The notes beneath the pieces are model-generated. The model saw nothing but the letters and a program-made list of their open reading frames with translations. It made no database searches and was not told where the DNA came from. Made by a program: the position numbers and the translations under genes. From Psychroflexus sp. (lineage in GTDB: Bacteria; Bacteroidota; Bacteroidia; Flavobacteriales; Flavobacteriaceae): a stretch of DNA of 6,668 bases. The stretch lies in the NCBI GenBank assembly GCA_007116535.1, contig SKIG01000101.1:1-6668 (forward strand). The letters run 5' to 3'. The stretch's first letter is position 1. Each line of letters starts with the position of its first letter. This document shows, piece by piece, positions 1-4,962 of the stretch.

Positions 1-87
1 AAAAAAAACAATTCATTATACGTGTTTTTTATAAATTATTCACACGTCTAATTGAAATAATTTTGAAAAAATTAAATTTTAAACACT

Positions 88-122
88 AAAAAAGCCAAGC
101 TCCCTAAGCTAAACTTGGCTTT
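88..122 (-). terminator. Intrinsic terminator downstream of ssb
   Basis: A 9-bp perfect stem (91-99 pairing with 114-122, AAAGCCAAG with CTTGGCTTT) encloses a 14-base loop. Read on the minus strand, the hairpin is followed at once by six T residues (88-93), and it starts 25 bases after the ssb stop codon. The plus-strand side has a weaker, interrupted T-tract (TTTATTTT), so the main direction is that of ssb. To its left, bases 1-87 are very AT-rich; I see no gene there. Confidence 0.75.
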
Positions 123-147
123 ATTTTACAACAAGATACGTATAAGT

Positions 148-483
148 TTATTTAGCCCCTAAAAGAAGGACTTCTTCGCAGAGTACTTCAGTTACATATC
201 TTTTTTCACCTTCCTTTGTTTCGTAATTTCGGTGTGTCAGTTTACCGCGCACACCGACTTCTTTTCCTTTACTAACATATTTTTCAATAATATTAGCTGT
301 TTTTCCCCAAGCAACTACGTTATGCCATTGGGTGTCGGTTACTTTTTCACCTGATTTAGAACTGTAAGTTTCGTTGGTGGCTATAGAGAATTTAGCTAAT
401 TTCTTACCGTTTTCTGTGGTCATAATTTCTGGATCTTTTCCAAGATTTCCGATTAGCTGAACGGAGTTTTTAATACTGCTCAT
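148..483 (-). CDS. ssb: Single-stranded DNA-binding protein, short form
   Basis: This 111-residue protein is a bacterial SSB, which coats single-stranded DNA during replication, recombination and repair, normally as a tetramer of OB folds. Recognisable parts in order are the first OB strand SVQLIGNLGKDPEI (7-20), KFSIATNE (31-38), the core WHNVVAWGKTANIIEKYV (53-70) and GKEVGVRGKLTHRNYE (73-88). The protein stops right after the last OB strand (EVLLLGAK). Classical SSBs of about 150-180 residues continue into a flexible linker and an acidic tip, ending in something like DDDIPF, that recruits repair and replication partners. That tail is absent here and the terminator lies just downstream, so the gene appears complete rather than cut. 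It is probably a second SSB paralogue of the kind found in Bacteroidota. The ATG at 483 begins MSSIKNSVQLIG, as expected. The gene is divergent from rimO. Confidence 0.94.
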   Translation of the reverse strand: MSSIKNSVQLIGNLGKDPEIMTTENGKKLAKFSIATNETYSSKSGEKVTDTQWHNVVAWGKTANIIEKYVSKGKEVGVRGKLTHRNYETKEGEKRYVTEVLCEEVLLLGAK

Positions 484-724
484 AATGTATAATTTTTGAG
501 TTAATAAATAATTTTAAAAGTTTAAAAACTAAAAATTAACCTTGGTAATGGATGAGGATGAATAAGGCTTAGGACAAAATTTCATTCATAAAATCATCAC
601 AATCAATGGTTAACGAAGCTAAATTAATAGATATTTTTTTTAAATCCAAATTTTTTTTAATTTTTTTTTTGGGATAGTTTCAGCAGGCTGAGATAAAAAT
701 CAGTTCTATCATATAACATTTCTA
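484..724. other. AT-rich divergent intergenic region between ssb and rimO
   Basis: This stretch separates two divergently transcribed genes. It contains several near-homopolymeric T tracts between about 632 and 670, which may bend DNA or stimulate transcription. I found no convincing TAnnTTTG box on the ssb side. Bases 673-710 could form a weak imperfect hairpin (GATAG with CTATC, CTGA with TCAG), but it lies upstream of the proposed rimO promoter and so would not be in that mRNA. No reading frame with a credible start was recognised. Confidence 0.4.
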
Positions 725-758
725 TTGAAAAGGTTTCAGTTGAAAGGTTGTATCTTTG
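725..758 (+). promoter_or_regulatory. Bacteroidota-type promoter of rimO
   Basis: TATCTTTG at 751-758 fits the Bacteroidota -7 consensus TAnnTTTG exactly. A TTG at 725-727 lies 23 bases upstream, at the long end of the usual spacing for the -33 element. The rimO ATG at 777 lies 18 bases after the box, giving a short leader. Between the two elements is a small inverted repeat, TTTCAGTTGAAA (734-745), which might bind a regulator, but that is only a guess. Confidence 0.6.
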
Positions 759-776
759 CGCTTTCAAAATAAAAGA

Positions 777-2084
777 ATGCGTACAAAATCAATTAAAAAA
801 AATAAAATCAATGTAGTAACTTTAGGTTGTAGCAAAAATGTATACGACTCTGAGGTGTTGATGGGACAGTTGAGAGCCAACGGTAAAGATGTAGCTCATG
901 AAGAAGAAGGAAATGTTGTGGTAATCAACACTTGCGGTTTCATCGATAATGCAAAAGAAGAATCTGTCAATACTATTTTAGATTTTGTACAACGCAAGCA
1001 AAATGGTGAGGTTGAAAAGGTTTTTGTTATAGGTTGTCTTTCGGAACGCTACAAACCGGATTTAATCAAAGAAATTCCTGATGTAGACCAGTACTTTGGA
1101 ACAACAGAACTTCCTTCGTTACTAAAAGCGCTTGGAGCAGATTACAAACATGAGTTAATTGGCGAGCGTCTTACAACTACTCCTAAAAATTACGCTTATT
1201 TAAAAATTGCTGAAGGTTGTGATCGACCTTGTTCTTTTTGTGCAATTCCGCTAATGCGAGGAAAACACAAGTCAAAACCTATAGAAGAGCTTGTTGAAGA
1301 AACCAAAAAATTGGCAGCAAACGGAGTAAAGGAGCTTATTCTAATTGCACAAGATTTGACCTACTACGGTTTGGATTTATACAAAAAACGAAATTTAGCA
1401 GAATTACTTCGCGCACTTGTAAAAGTAGATGGCATTGAGTGGATTCGACTGCATTATGCCTTCCCAACAGGTTTTCCTGAAGATGTGCTTGAGGTTATTC
1501 GAGAAGAAAAGAAAGTTTGCAACTACATAGACATACCTCTTCAACATATTTCAGACGATATATTAAAGTCAATGCGTCGTGGAACGAATTATGAAAAAAC
1601 TACTTCTCTACTTCGAAAATTCAGAAAGGAAGTGCCTGGAATAGCCATAAGAACAACACTTATTGTAGGTTATCCTGGCGAAACTGAAGCCCATTTTGAA
1701 GAATTGAAGGAGTGGGTCAAAGAAATGCGTTTTGAACGTTTGGGATGCTTTACCTATTCGCACGAAGAAAATACACACGCGTATAATTTAGAAGATGATG
1801 TTCCTCAAGAAGTGAAAATTGAACGCGCAAACGAAATCATGGAAATTCAGTCACAAATTTCTTGGGAACAAAATCAAGAAAAAATTGGACAAGAGTTTAC
1901 TTGTGTGTTCGACAGAAAAGAAGGAGGATATTTTGTAGGTAGAACAGAGTTTGATTCTCCTGATGTAGATAATGAGGTTTTAGTTGATGCTAGCAAGTTT
2001 TACGTAAAAGTAGGTGATTTTACCAAAGTAAAAGTCATTGACGCAGGTGACTTCGACTTATATGCTGAGCCTATTCAATCCTGA
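777..2084 (+). CDS. rimO: Ribosomal protein S12 methylthiotransferase RimO
   Basis: RimO is a cytoplasmic radical-SAM enzyme with two iron-sulfur clusters that adds a methylthio group to a conserved aspartate of ribosomal protein S12. The 435-residue product has the full family layout. The N-terminal UPF0004 domain carries the three cluster cysteines C18 (LGCSKN), C53 (NTCGF) and C87 (GCLSERY). The radical-SAM domain has the CxxxCxxC motif at C148, C152 and C155 (CDRPCSFC). A C-terminal TRAM domain spans about 369-435. LGCSKNVYDSE and GRTEFDSPDVDNEVL favour RimO over the tRNA enzyme MiaB, and the length is normal for RimO. The frame can be extended upstream to a TTG at 756, but that codon overlaps the -7 promoter box, so I chose the ATG at 777. 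It probably shares a transcript with the small gene 18 bases downstream. Confidence 0.96.
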   Translation: MRTKSIKKNKINVVTLGCSKNVYDSEVLMGQLRANGKDVAHEEEGNVVVINTCGFIDNAKEESVNTILDFVQRKQNGEVEKVFVIGCLSERYKPDLIKEIPDVDQYFGTTELPSLLKALGADYKHELIGERLTTTPKNYAYLKIAEGCDRPCSFCAIPLMRGKHKSKPIEELVEETKKLAANGVKELILIAQDLTYYGLDLYKKRNLAELLRALVKVDGIEWIRLHYAFPTGFPEDVLEVIREEKKVCNYIDIPLQHISDDILKSMRRGTNYEKTTSLLRKFRKEVPGIAIRTTLIVGYPGETEAHFEELKEWVKEMRFERLGCFTYSHEENTHAYNLEDDVPQEVKIERANEIMEIQSQISWEQNQEKIGQEFTCVFDRKEGGYFVGRTEFDSPDVDNEVLVDASKFYVKVGDFTKVKVIDAGDFDLYAEPIQS

Positions 2085-2102
2085 GAATAAAACTAACACA
2101 CT

Positions 2103-2351
2103 ATGAAAGAATACACCTCAGCTTGGAATGCCATCGGATTTCGTTTCGCAGTTATTTTTGGGTTCAGTTTTTTAGGTTGGTTCCTTGCTGAAATTATCTT
2201 TGAAGAACTTACACGTGTTCATTTTGCAGTAATTGCCGTTGCAGCATTATTTGCTTCTCCACGATATTCAAGTTATCAATCCCAAAATGAAAAAGTTCAC
2301 TGTTTGAAATGGTGGGGATTTAAGTACTCAGAAGGCAAAAAAGAAGACTAG
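2103..2351 (+). CDS. Small hypothetical membrane protein
   Basis: I do not recognise a named family for this 82-residue protein. Residues 11-33 form a strongly hydrophobic, aromatic-rich segment (IGFRFAVIFGFSFLGWFLAEIIF without the flanks), and residues 39-51 form a second, shorter hydrophobic stretch. This suggests one or two inner-membrane helices. The segment SPRYSSYQSQ (52-61) leads into a polar, lysine-rich tail that ends KKED. The ATG follows the rimO stop after only 18 bases on the same strand and no terminator separates them, so co-transcription is likely. Codon use resembles that of rimO and the frame is clean. No link to S12 modification can be inferred beyond proximity. There is no clear terminator after the stop. 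Confidence 0.75.
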   Translation: MKEYTSAWNAIGFRFAVIFGFSFLGWFLAEIIFEELTRVHFAVIAVAALFASPRYSSYQSQNEKVHCLKWWGFKYSEGKKED

Positions 2352-2396
2352 TCAGCTTCTTAGAAAGAGTTAGGGGTTAGATACACAAATTATAAG

Positions 2397-2530
2397 CTAA
2401 GCTTCACGATAGATTTCTAAGAGTGAATATTTACCTGATTTGCGTAAGCCGCAAGCCACTTTTATGAGGTCTTCGTGTTTAAGGACAGAAGTTTATCTAT
2501 GTATTCCTTTCGGTTGGTGTATTTTTTCAT
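2397..2530 (-). pseudogene. Remnant of an AAA+ ATPase gene (DUF4143-type N-terminus)
   Basis: From the ATG at 2530 the minus strand reads MKKYTNRKEYIDKLLS. After an apparent one-base deletion near 2478-2485 it continues in another frame as KHEDLIKVACGLRKSGKY and SLLEIYREA, then a stop at 2397-2399. Joined, this resembles the start of the AAA_14/DUF4143 ATPases (RxxYixkL...DLIKVitGiRRSGKStLLei), including their Walker A motif. Here the motif is altered to GLRKSGKYS. Only about 40 residues survive: Walker B, the rest of the ATPase core and the C-terminal domain are missing, and nothing similar is readable beyond the stop. CAAAGATT at 2535-2542 reads AATCTTTG on the minus strand, one base from a TAnnTTTG box, and could be the relic promoter. 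Intact members are accessory ATP-binding proteins, often in many copies per genome, with poorly known roles. A chance match is possible but unlikely given the length of the agreement. Confidence 0.65.
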
Positions 2531-2547
2531 TAGGCAAAGATTCATAT

Positions 2548-2588
2548 AAATTATCGAAACTTGTAAATTTTGCAAGTTTCGATAATTT
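2548..2588. repeat. Perfect 16-bp inverted repeat upstream of the ATPase remnant
   Basis: Arms 2548-2563 (AAATTATCGAAACTTG) and 2573-2588 (CAAGTTTCGATAATTT) are perfectly complementary around a 9-base AT-rich centre, TAAATTTTG, part of which can also pair. The element starts 18 bases from the start codon of the ATPase remnant. No T-run follows on either strand, so it is not a typical intrinsic terminator. It could be an operator or a mobile-element-like palindrome belonging to the decayed ATPase gene. Its core differs from the two palindromes around the transposase, so it is not a third copy of those. Confidence 0.8.
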
Positions 2589-2782
2589 TAGAAGTAGCTC
2601 TGCTTTTTTCAACTATCACTTTTCCCCATTTAAAAAATCCTAAAAGGATTAAAAAAGGTAATCGTAAATACCTATAAAAGAGATACATTTTTTAACGTAC
2701 CAGCTGTTATTAGAAGTTGCAACTCATGGACAGTGATAGAAGAATTAGGCAGAAACAAAATAGATTGATTGTGTAAATCCTA
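2589..2782. other. Non-coding stretch between the two palindromic elements
   Basis: No convincing gene is seen in this AT-rich stretch. A minus-strand frame from 2688 down into the inverted repeat (stop at 2551) would encode 45 residues starting MYLFYRYLRLPFLILLGFF, with a hydrophobic N-terminus. It has no visible promoter and ends inside the palindrome, so it is doubtful. On the plus strand, a frame without a start codon runs from about 2633 to a stop near 2769. A small palindrome, AATCC-TAAAA-GGATT, lies at 2636-2650 and is followed on the minus strand by a short T-run, so it might be a weak terminator. Confidence 0.4.
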
Positions 2783-2839
2783 TTAACCTAACACCTTTTA
2801 ACCTTTGCCAAAGTTTGGAACTTTGGCAAAGGTTAAAAG
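2783..2839 (+). repeat. REP-like palindrome, copy 1 (3' side of the RAYT gene)
   Basis: Bases 2795-2815 and 2819-2839 form a perfect 21-bp stem around a 3-base loop, TGG. The core is CCTTTGCCAAAGTT / AACTTTGGCAAAGG. On the 5' side it carries the flank TTAACCTAACACC, which is shared with copy 2 (TTAACCTTACACC). Relative to copy 2 it has 8 extra bases, which lengthen the stem. It ends 20 bases after the RAYT stop codon. It resembles REP elements, which RAYT transposases recognise as folded single strands. The hairpin could also help end the RAYT transcript, but it lacks a T-run. Confidence 0.8.
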
Positions 2840-2859
2840 CTAAGAAAGTTGAAAGCTTG

Positions 2860-3468
2860 TTATAAATTAGAATCTACAACTTTGTTATGACTAAAAATAA
2901 AGTTTTCATACCCACCAAAGTAAGCTAGCGCTTCATCCCGCATTAAGTTTGTTTTGCCATTTGAAAGAATCGATTGATAAGAAGAATATTTAAATTTTCT
3001 AAAATCTATATCTAAATCAATTGGGTTTTGATGAATATAGACAATTAATCTCTTCAAATATTCCTCTGAATCAATTTTTATTCTTTTAAAAGGACTCTCT
3101 AATAATGCGCCGTGTCTGTTATTTACTTTGTTAAACGCTTGCGTGTAGGAGCTAATAAATTTACTCAGTTGTTTACTTGTTATGTTTTGAGGCGCATGTA
3201 AGCCTTCTTTAGAAACACTTGAACGTTTTATATTTTTGCTTATAAAGCACGCTAATGAATCTTCTGATTTTATCTTCAATAAGAAATGAAAATGATTCGG
3301 CATCAAACAATAAGCAAATACATCAGCAACCTCAATGACATATTTTGAAAATTGTCTCAAAAAATAACTGTAGTTATCATCATTTTTAAAAATGTTAGTG
3401 CCGTTTATTCCTCTATTGTAAATATGGTAGTAACAATCAGGTTCTAAAGGTTGAACTCTGCAATCCAT
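2860..3468 (-). CDS. REP-associated tyrosine transposase (RAYT, IS200-like Y1 family)
   Basis: This 202-residue protein belongs to the Y1 HUH-type transposases. RAYTs are their single-copy, domesticated-looking relatives, which bind and cut REP palindromes as single-stranded DNA and are thought to spread them. The N-terminal YYHIYNRGING (13-23) is the typical opening. MPNHFHFLL (56-64) contains the HUH metal-binding histidines H59 and H61. YIHQNP (144-149) contains the likely catalytic tyrosine Y144. GALLESPFKR (120-129) is also a family motif. The frame is intact, of normal length and retains all catalytic residues, so the enzyme may be active. The ATG at 3468 lies 28 bases after a good promoter box. 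Unlike IS200/IS605 elements there is no tnpB. Instead, two matching palindromes flank the gene, which is why I call it a RAYT rather than a plain insertion sequence. Confidence 0.92.
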   Translation of the reverse strand: MDCRVQPLEPDCYYHIYNRGINGTNIFKNDDNYSYFLRQFSKYVIEVADVFAYCLMPNHFHFLLKIKSEDSLACFISKNIKRSSVSKEGLHAPQNITSKQLSKFISSYTQAFNKVNNRHGALLESPFKRIKIDSEEYLKRLIVYIHQNPIDLDIDFRKFKYSSYQSILSNGKTNLMRDEALAYFGGYENFIFSHNKVVDSNL

Positions 3469-3496
3469 AGGTTTTGTTTTTTCTTAATTTCAAAGT

Positions 3497-3526
3497 CAAA
3501 TTTAGAAAATTTAAAAAAATCAGCAA
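3497..3526 (-). promoter_or_regulatory. Bacteroidota-type promoter of the RAYT gene
   Basis: On the minus strand TAAATTTG (3497-3504) matches the TAnnTTTG -7 box. TTG (3524-3526) lies 19 bases upstream, the ideal -33 spacing. The RAYT start codon is 28 bases downstream. Copy 2 of the REP-like element begins only 8 bases upstream of the -33 element, so binding of the transposase to its palindrome could affect this promoter. That last point is inference. Confidence 0.65.
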
Positions 3527-3534
3527 CCTCAGCT

Positions 3535-3577
3535 TTAACCTTACACCTTTGTCAAAGTTTAGAACTTTGGCAAAGGT
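3535..3577 (+). repeat. REP-like palindrome, copy 2 (5' side of the RAYT gene)
   Basis: Bases 3545-3559 and 3563-3577 form a 15-bp stem around the loop TAG. The single imperfect position (T3552 opposite G3570) is a wobble pair on the plus strand but an A/C mismatch on the minus strand, so the plus strand folds better. The 5' flank TTAACCTTACACC matches copy 1 with one difference, in the same orientation. The last base of the palindrome is also the last base of the pdeM stop codon, placing the element directly at that gene's 3' end. REP elements usually sit outside coding sequence near gene ends. Confidence 0.8.
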
Positions 3578-4215
3578 CATTGTAATATCGGAACCTCAAA
3601 AACCTGGTTTTCTCCTAGTACAAAAATACGCTCTCCATCTTCGGGTGTGATCATATATTTTCCTGTAAATCCTCCAAAAGCAGGTAAAATAAATTGTTTT
3701 TCCTTCAAATAAAAACACGACAACTTTAGGTTTTGCTTCCCTAGTCCTTTTAAAAAGTAGCCGGGGTGAATATGTCCACACAAGTTAAGTAAACCCTGAG
3801 ACGTTGAAGGGTGGTGAGTTCCATAGATAAAATCTCGCTTCCATTCTAAACAAACTTCAATTCCAAGTTTTTCAAAATTTGATTTGGCAATCAAATCATG
3901 GTTCCCAACGACGAGGGTTATTTTTGCTTGTTGCTTTTTTACCCACGATTCAAAGTCAATCCACGATTTATTTTTGATGGAATGGAACAAATCTCCTAAA
4001 AAAACAATTTCGCTTGGTTGATAGTGTTGAATTACCTCATCTAATTTTGAATAGTTTTTCAAGCTAGCTTCTTGAGGAATTGCACTTCCGTTGGCACGAA
4101 AATGTTCAATTTTTCCTAAATGAAGGTCAGCAATAAACAAGACTTTTTCAGCATCCCAAAACAAAGCTCCTGAAACATCTAATGTAAAATCATTTGATTG
4201 AATTTGGACTTGCAT
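3577..4215 (-). CDS. pdeM: Calcineurin-like phosphoesterase PdeM (DNA-ligase-associated repair set)
   Basis: This 212-residue cytoplasmic metallophosphoesterase fits the PdeM family, described as a DNA-ligase-associated DNA damage response endonuclease. Metal-binding motifs are visible in order: DLH (D30, H32), GDLFHS (D75), GNHD (N105-D107), GTHHP (H134, H135) and CGHIHP (H148, H150). The family-specific stretches HFRANGSAIP (38-47) and LPAFGGFTGKY (near 177-187) point to PdeM rather than another calcineurin-like enzyme. Family members are usually encoded beside an ATP-dependent DNA ligase, an Lhr-like helicase and an exonuclease. None of these is in this window. Here the gene begins 2 bases after the stop of the beta-rich exported protein gene, so it is probably the last gene of a dgt operon. 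Its stop codon touches a REP-like palindrome, which may also stabilise the mRNA end. The ATG at 4215 gives the expected N-terminus. Confidence 0.9.
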   Translation of the reverse strand: MQVQIQSNDFTLDVSGALFWDAEKVLFIADLHLGKIEHFRANGSAIPQEASLKNYSKLDEVIQHYQPSEIVFLGDLFHSIKNKSWIDFESWVKKQQAKITLVVGNHDLIAKSNFEKLGIEVCLEWKRDFIYGTHHPSTSQGLLNLCGHIHPGYFLKGLGKQNLKLSCFYLKEKQFILPAFGGFTGKYMITPEDGERIFVLGENQVFEVPILQ

Positions 4216-4217
4216 GC

Positions 4218-4946
4218 TTACCTAGAAATAATTGGAATGACAATGCTTAATTGAATTCTGTCTTTAATTTCTTCAAATGAATTAGAATTCATCGTGGCAT
4301 CTATGACTTGCCATTTGGAAGTATAAAATGAAAAATCATAACTAAACAAAAAGCGAGCGATTAGCTTTCTCTTTTCACCACTTATCCAATTGAAGCTTAA
4401 AGAGGGGCCAAACATCCACGCATCCTGAGAAATATTTTGACTAGTAGGTACAAAATCGGTTTCATCCAAATCGATAATTGAATTTCTTGAACGAATGTTT
4501 ACTGACGAAATAGTAAACGAAGTCTGAGCTCCTAAAGAAATGAAAGAGCCTTGACTATTTTCGAAGATTTTTCGGTAGTAGCGGAACATAATATCACTCT
4601 CTCTGTAATTAGTGCGGAAGTTATCATTTCGGGAGTTTGCTTCGCCTATACTTACCATAAAATCAAAGTTGTGTAGGTTTTCTTCCCCGCGAAAAGACCA
4701 CCCTAAACCAACCCAAAATGGTGAATTTGGCATTTCAGGGGCGCCAATACCTTCGAGATAATCATTTATTTTGAGACTATTAATGGAACTTAACCCTATG
4801 GAAACGAAAAGACCGTCTGTCCAATTTCGGCAATCGCATTCATACACAAAATTTTGATCTTCAAGCACAATTCTTTCTTGTGCATTCAAGAATGAAAATA
4901 CGCAAACTCCCAAACAAAAGAAAAGTCGAAAAACCTTTAAATTCAT
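4218..4946 (-). CDS. Hypothetical exported beta-rich protein, possibly outer membrane
   Basis: I do not recognise a named family. From the ATG at 4946 the product has 242 residues. It begins with a clear signal peptide: MNLKVFR, a hydrophobic core of about 13 residues, then FLNAQ, with likely cleavage after A22. That ending is common in Bacteroidota exported proteins. The mature part has many alternating polar/hydrophobic segments, such as FWVGLGWSF, FDFMVSIGEA, FISLGAQTSFTISSV, MFGPSLSFNWI and FLFSYDFSFY. It ends IQLSIVIPIISR, as expected for a small outer-membrane beta-barrel. A CDC motif follows shortly after the signal peptide. The frame extends to 5012, but that start would overlap the end of dgt and bury the signal peptide, so I reject it. 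The gene begins 16 bases after dgt and ends 2 bases before pdeM. Confidence 0.85.
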   Translation of the reverse strand: MNLKVFRLFFCLGVCVFSFLNAQERIVLEDQNFVYECDCRNWTDGLFVSIGLSSINSLKINDYLEGIGAPEMPNSPFWVGLGWSFRGEENLHNFDFMVSIGEANSRNDNFRTNYRESDIMFRYYRKIFENSQGSFISLGAQTSFTISSVNIRSRNSIIDLDETDFVPTSQNISQDAWMFGPSLSFNWISGEKRKLIARFLFSYDFSFYTSKWQVIDATMNSNSFEEIKDRIQLSIVIPIISR

Positions 4947-4962
4947 TGTACTTATTTGATAG

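Noticed and set aside
20..47. Short inverted repeat ACGTGT/ACACGT near the left edge
   Set aside because: Only 6 bp with a 16-base loop and no T-run; likely chance in AT-rich DNA.
670..715. Resemblance to part of a TPP riboswitch (GCAGGCTGAGAT)
   Set aside because: The second conserved half (GAACCTGATC) is missing, the segment lies upstream of the proposed promoter, and rimO has no link to thiamine.
756..776. Upstream TTG start for rimO
   Set aside because: The codon overlaps the TATCTTTG promoter box, so it could not be translated from that promoter; the ATG at 777 fits the family's N-terminus.
2440..2643. Plus-strand frame of 67 residues starting with TTG
   Set aside because: It runs antisense through the ATPase remnant and across the 16-bp inverted repeat, has no promoter, and its protein resembles nothing known.
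2551..2688. Minus-strand frame of 45 residues with a hydrophobic N-terminus
   Set aside because: No promoter or homologue was recognised, it crosses a terminator-like hairpin, and its last codons are formed by the inverted repeat.
2783..3577. CRISPR array or IS200/IS605 insertion sequence with tnpB
   Set aside because: There are only two repeat copies, separated by a transposase gene, with no spacers, and no tnpB-like frame is present.
3596..3781. Minus-strand frame of 61 residues inside pdeM
   Set aside because: It lies wholly within the well-supported pdeM gene in another frame and is an out-of-frame shadow.
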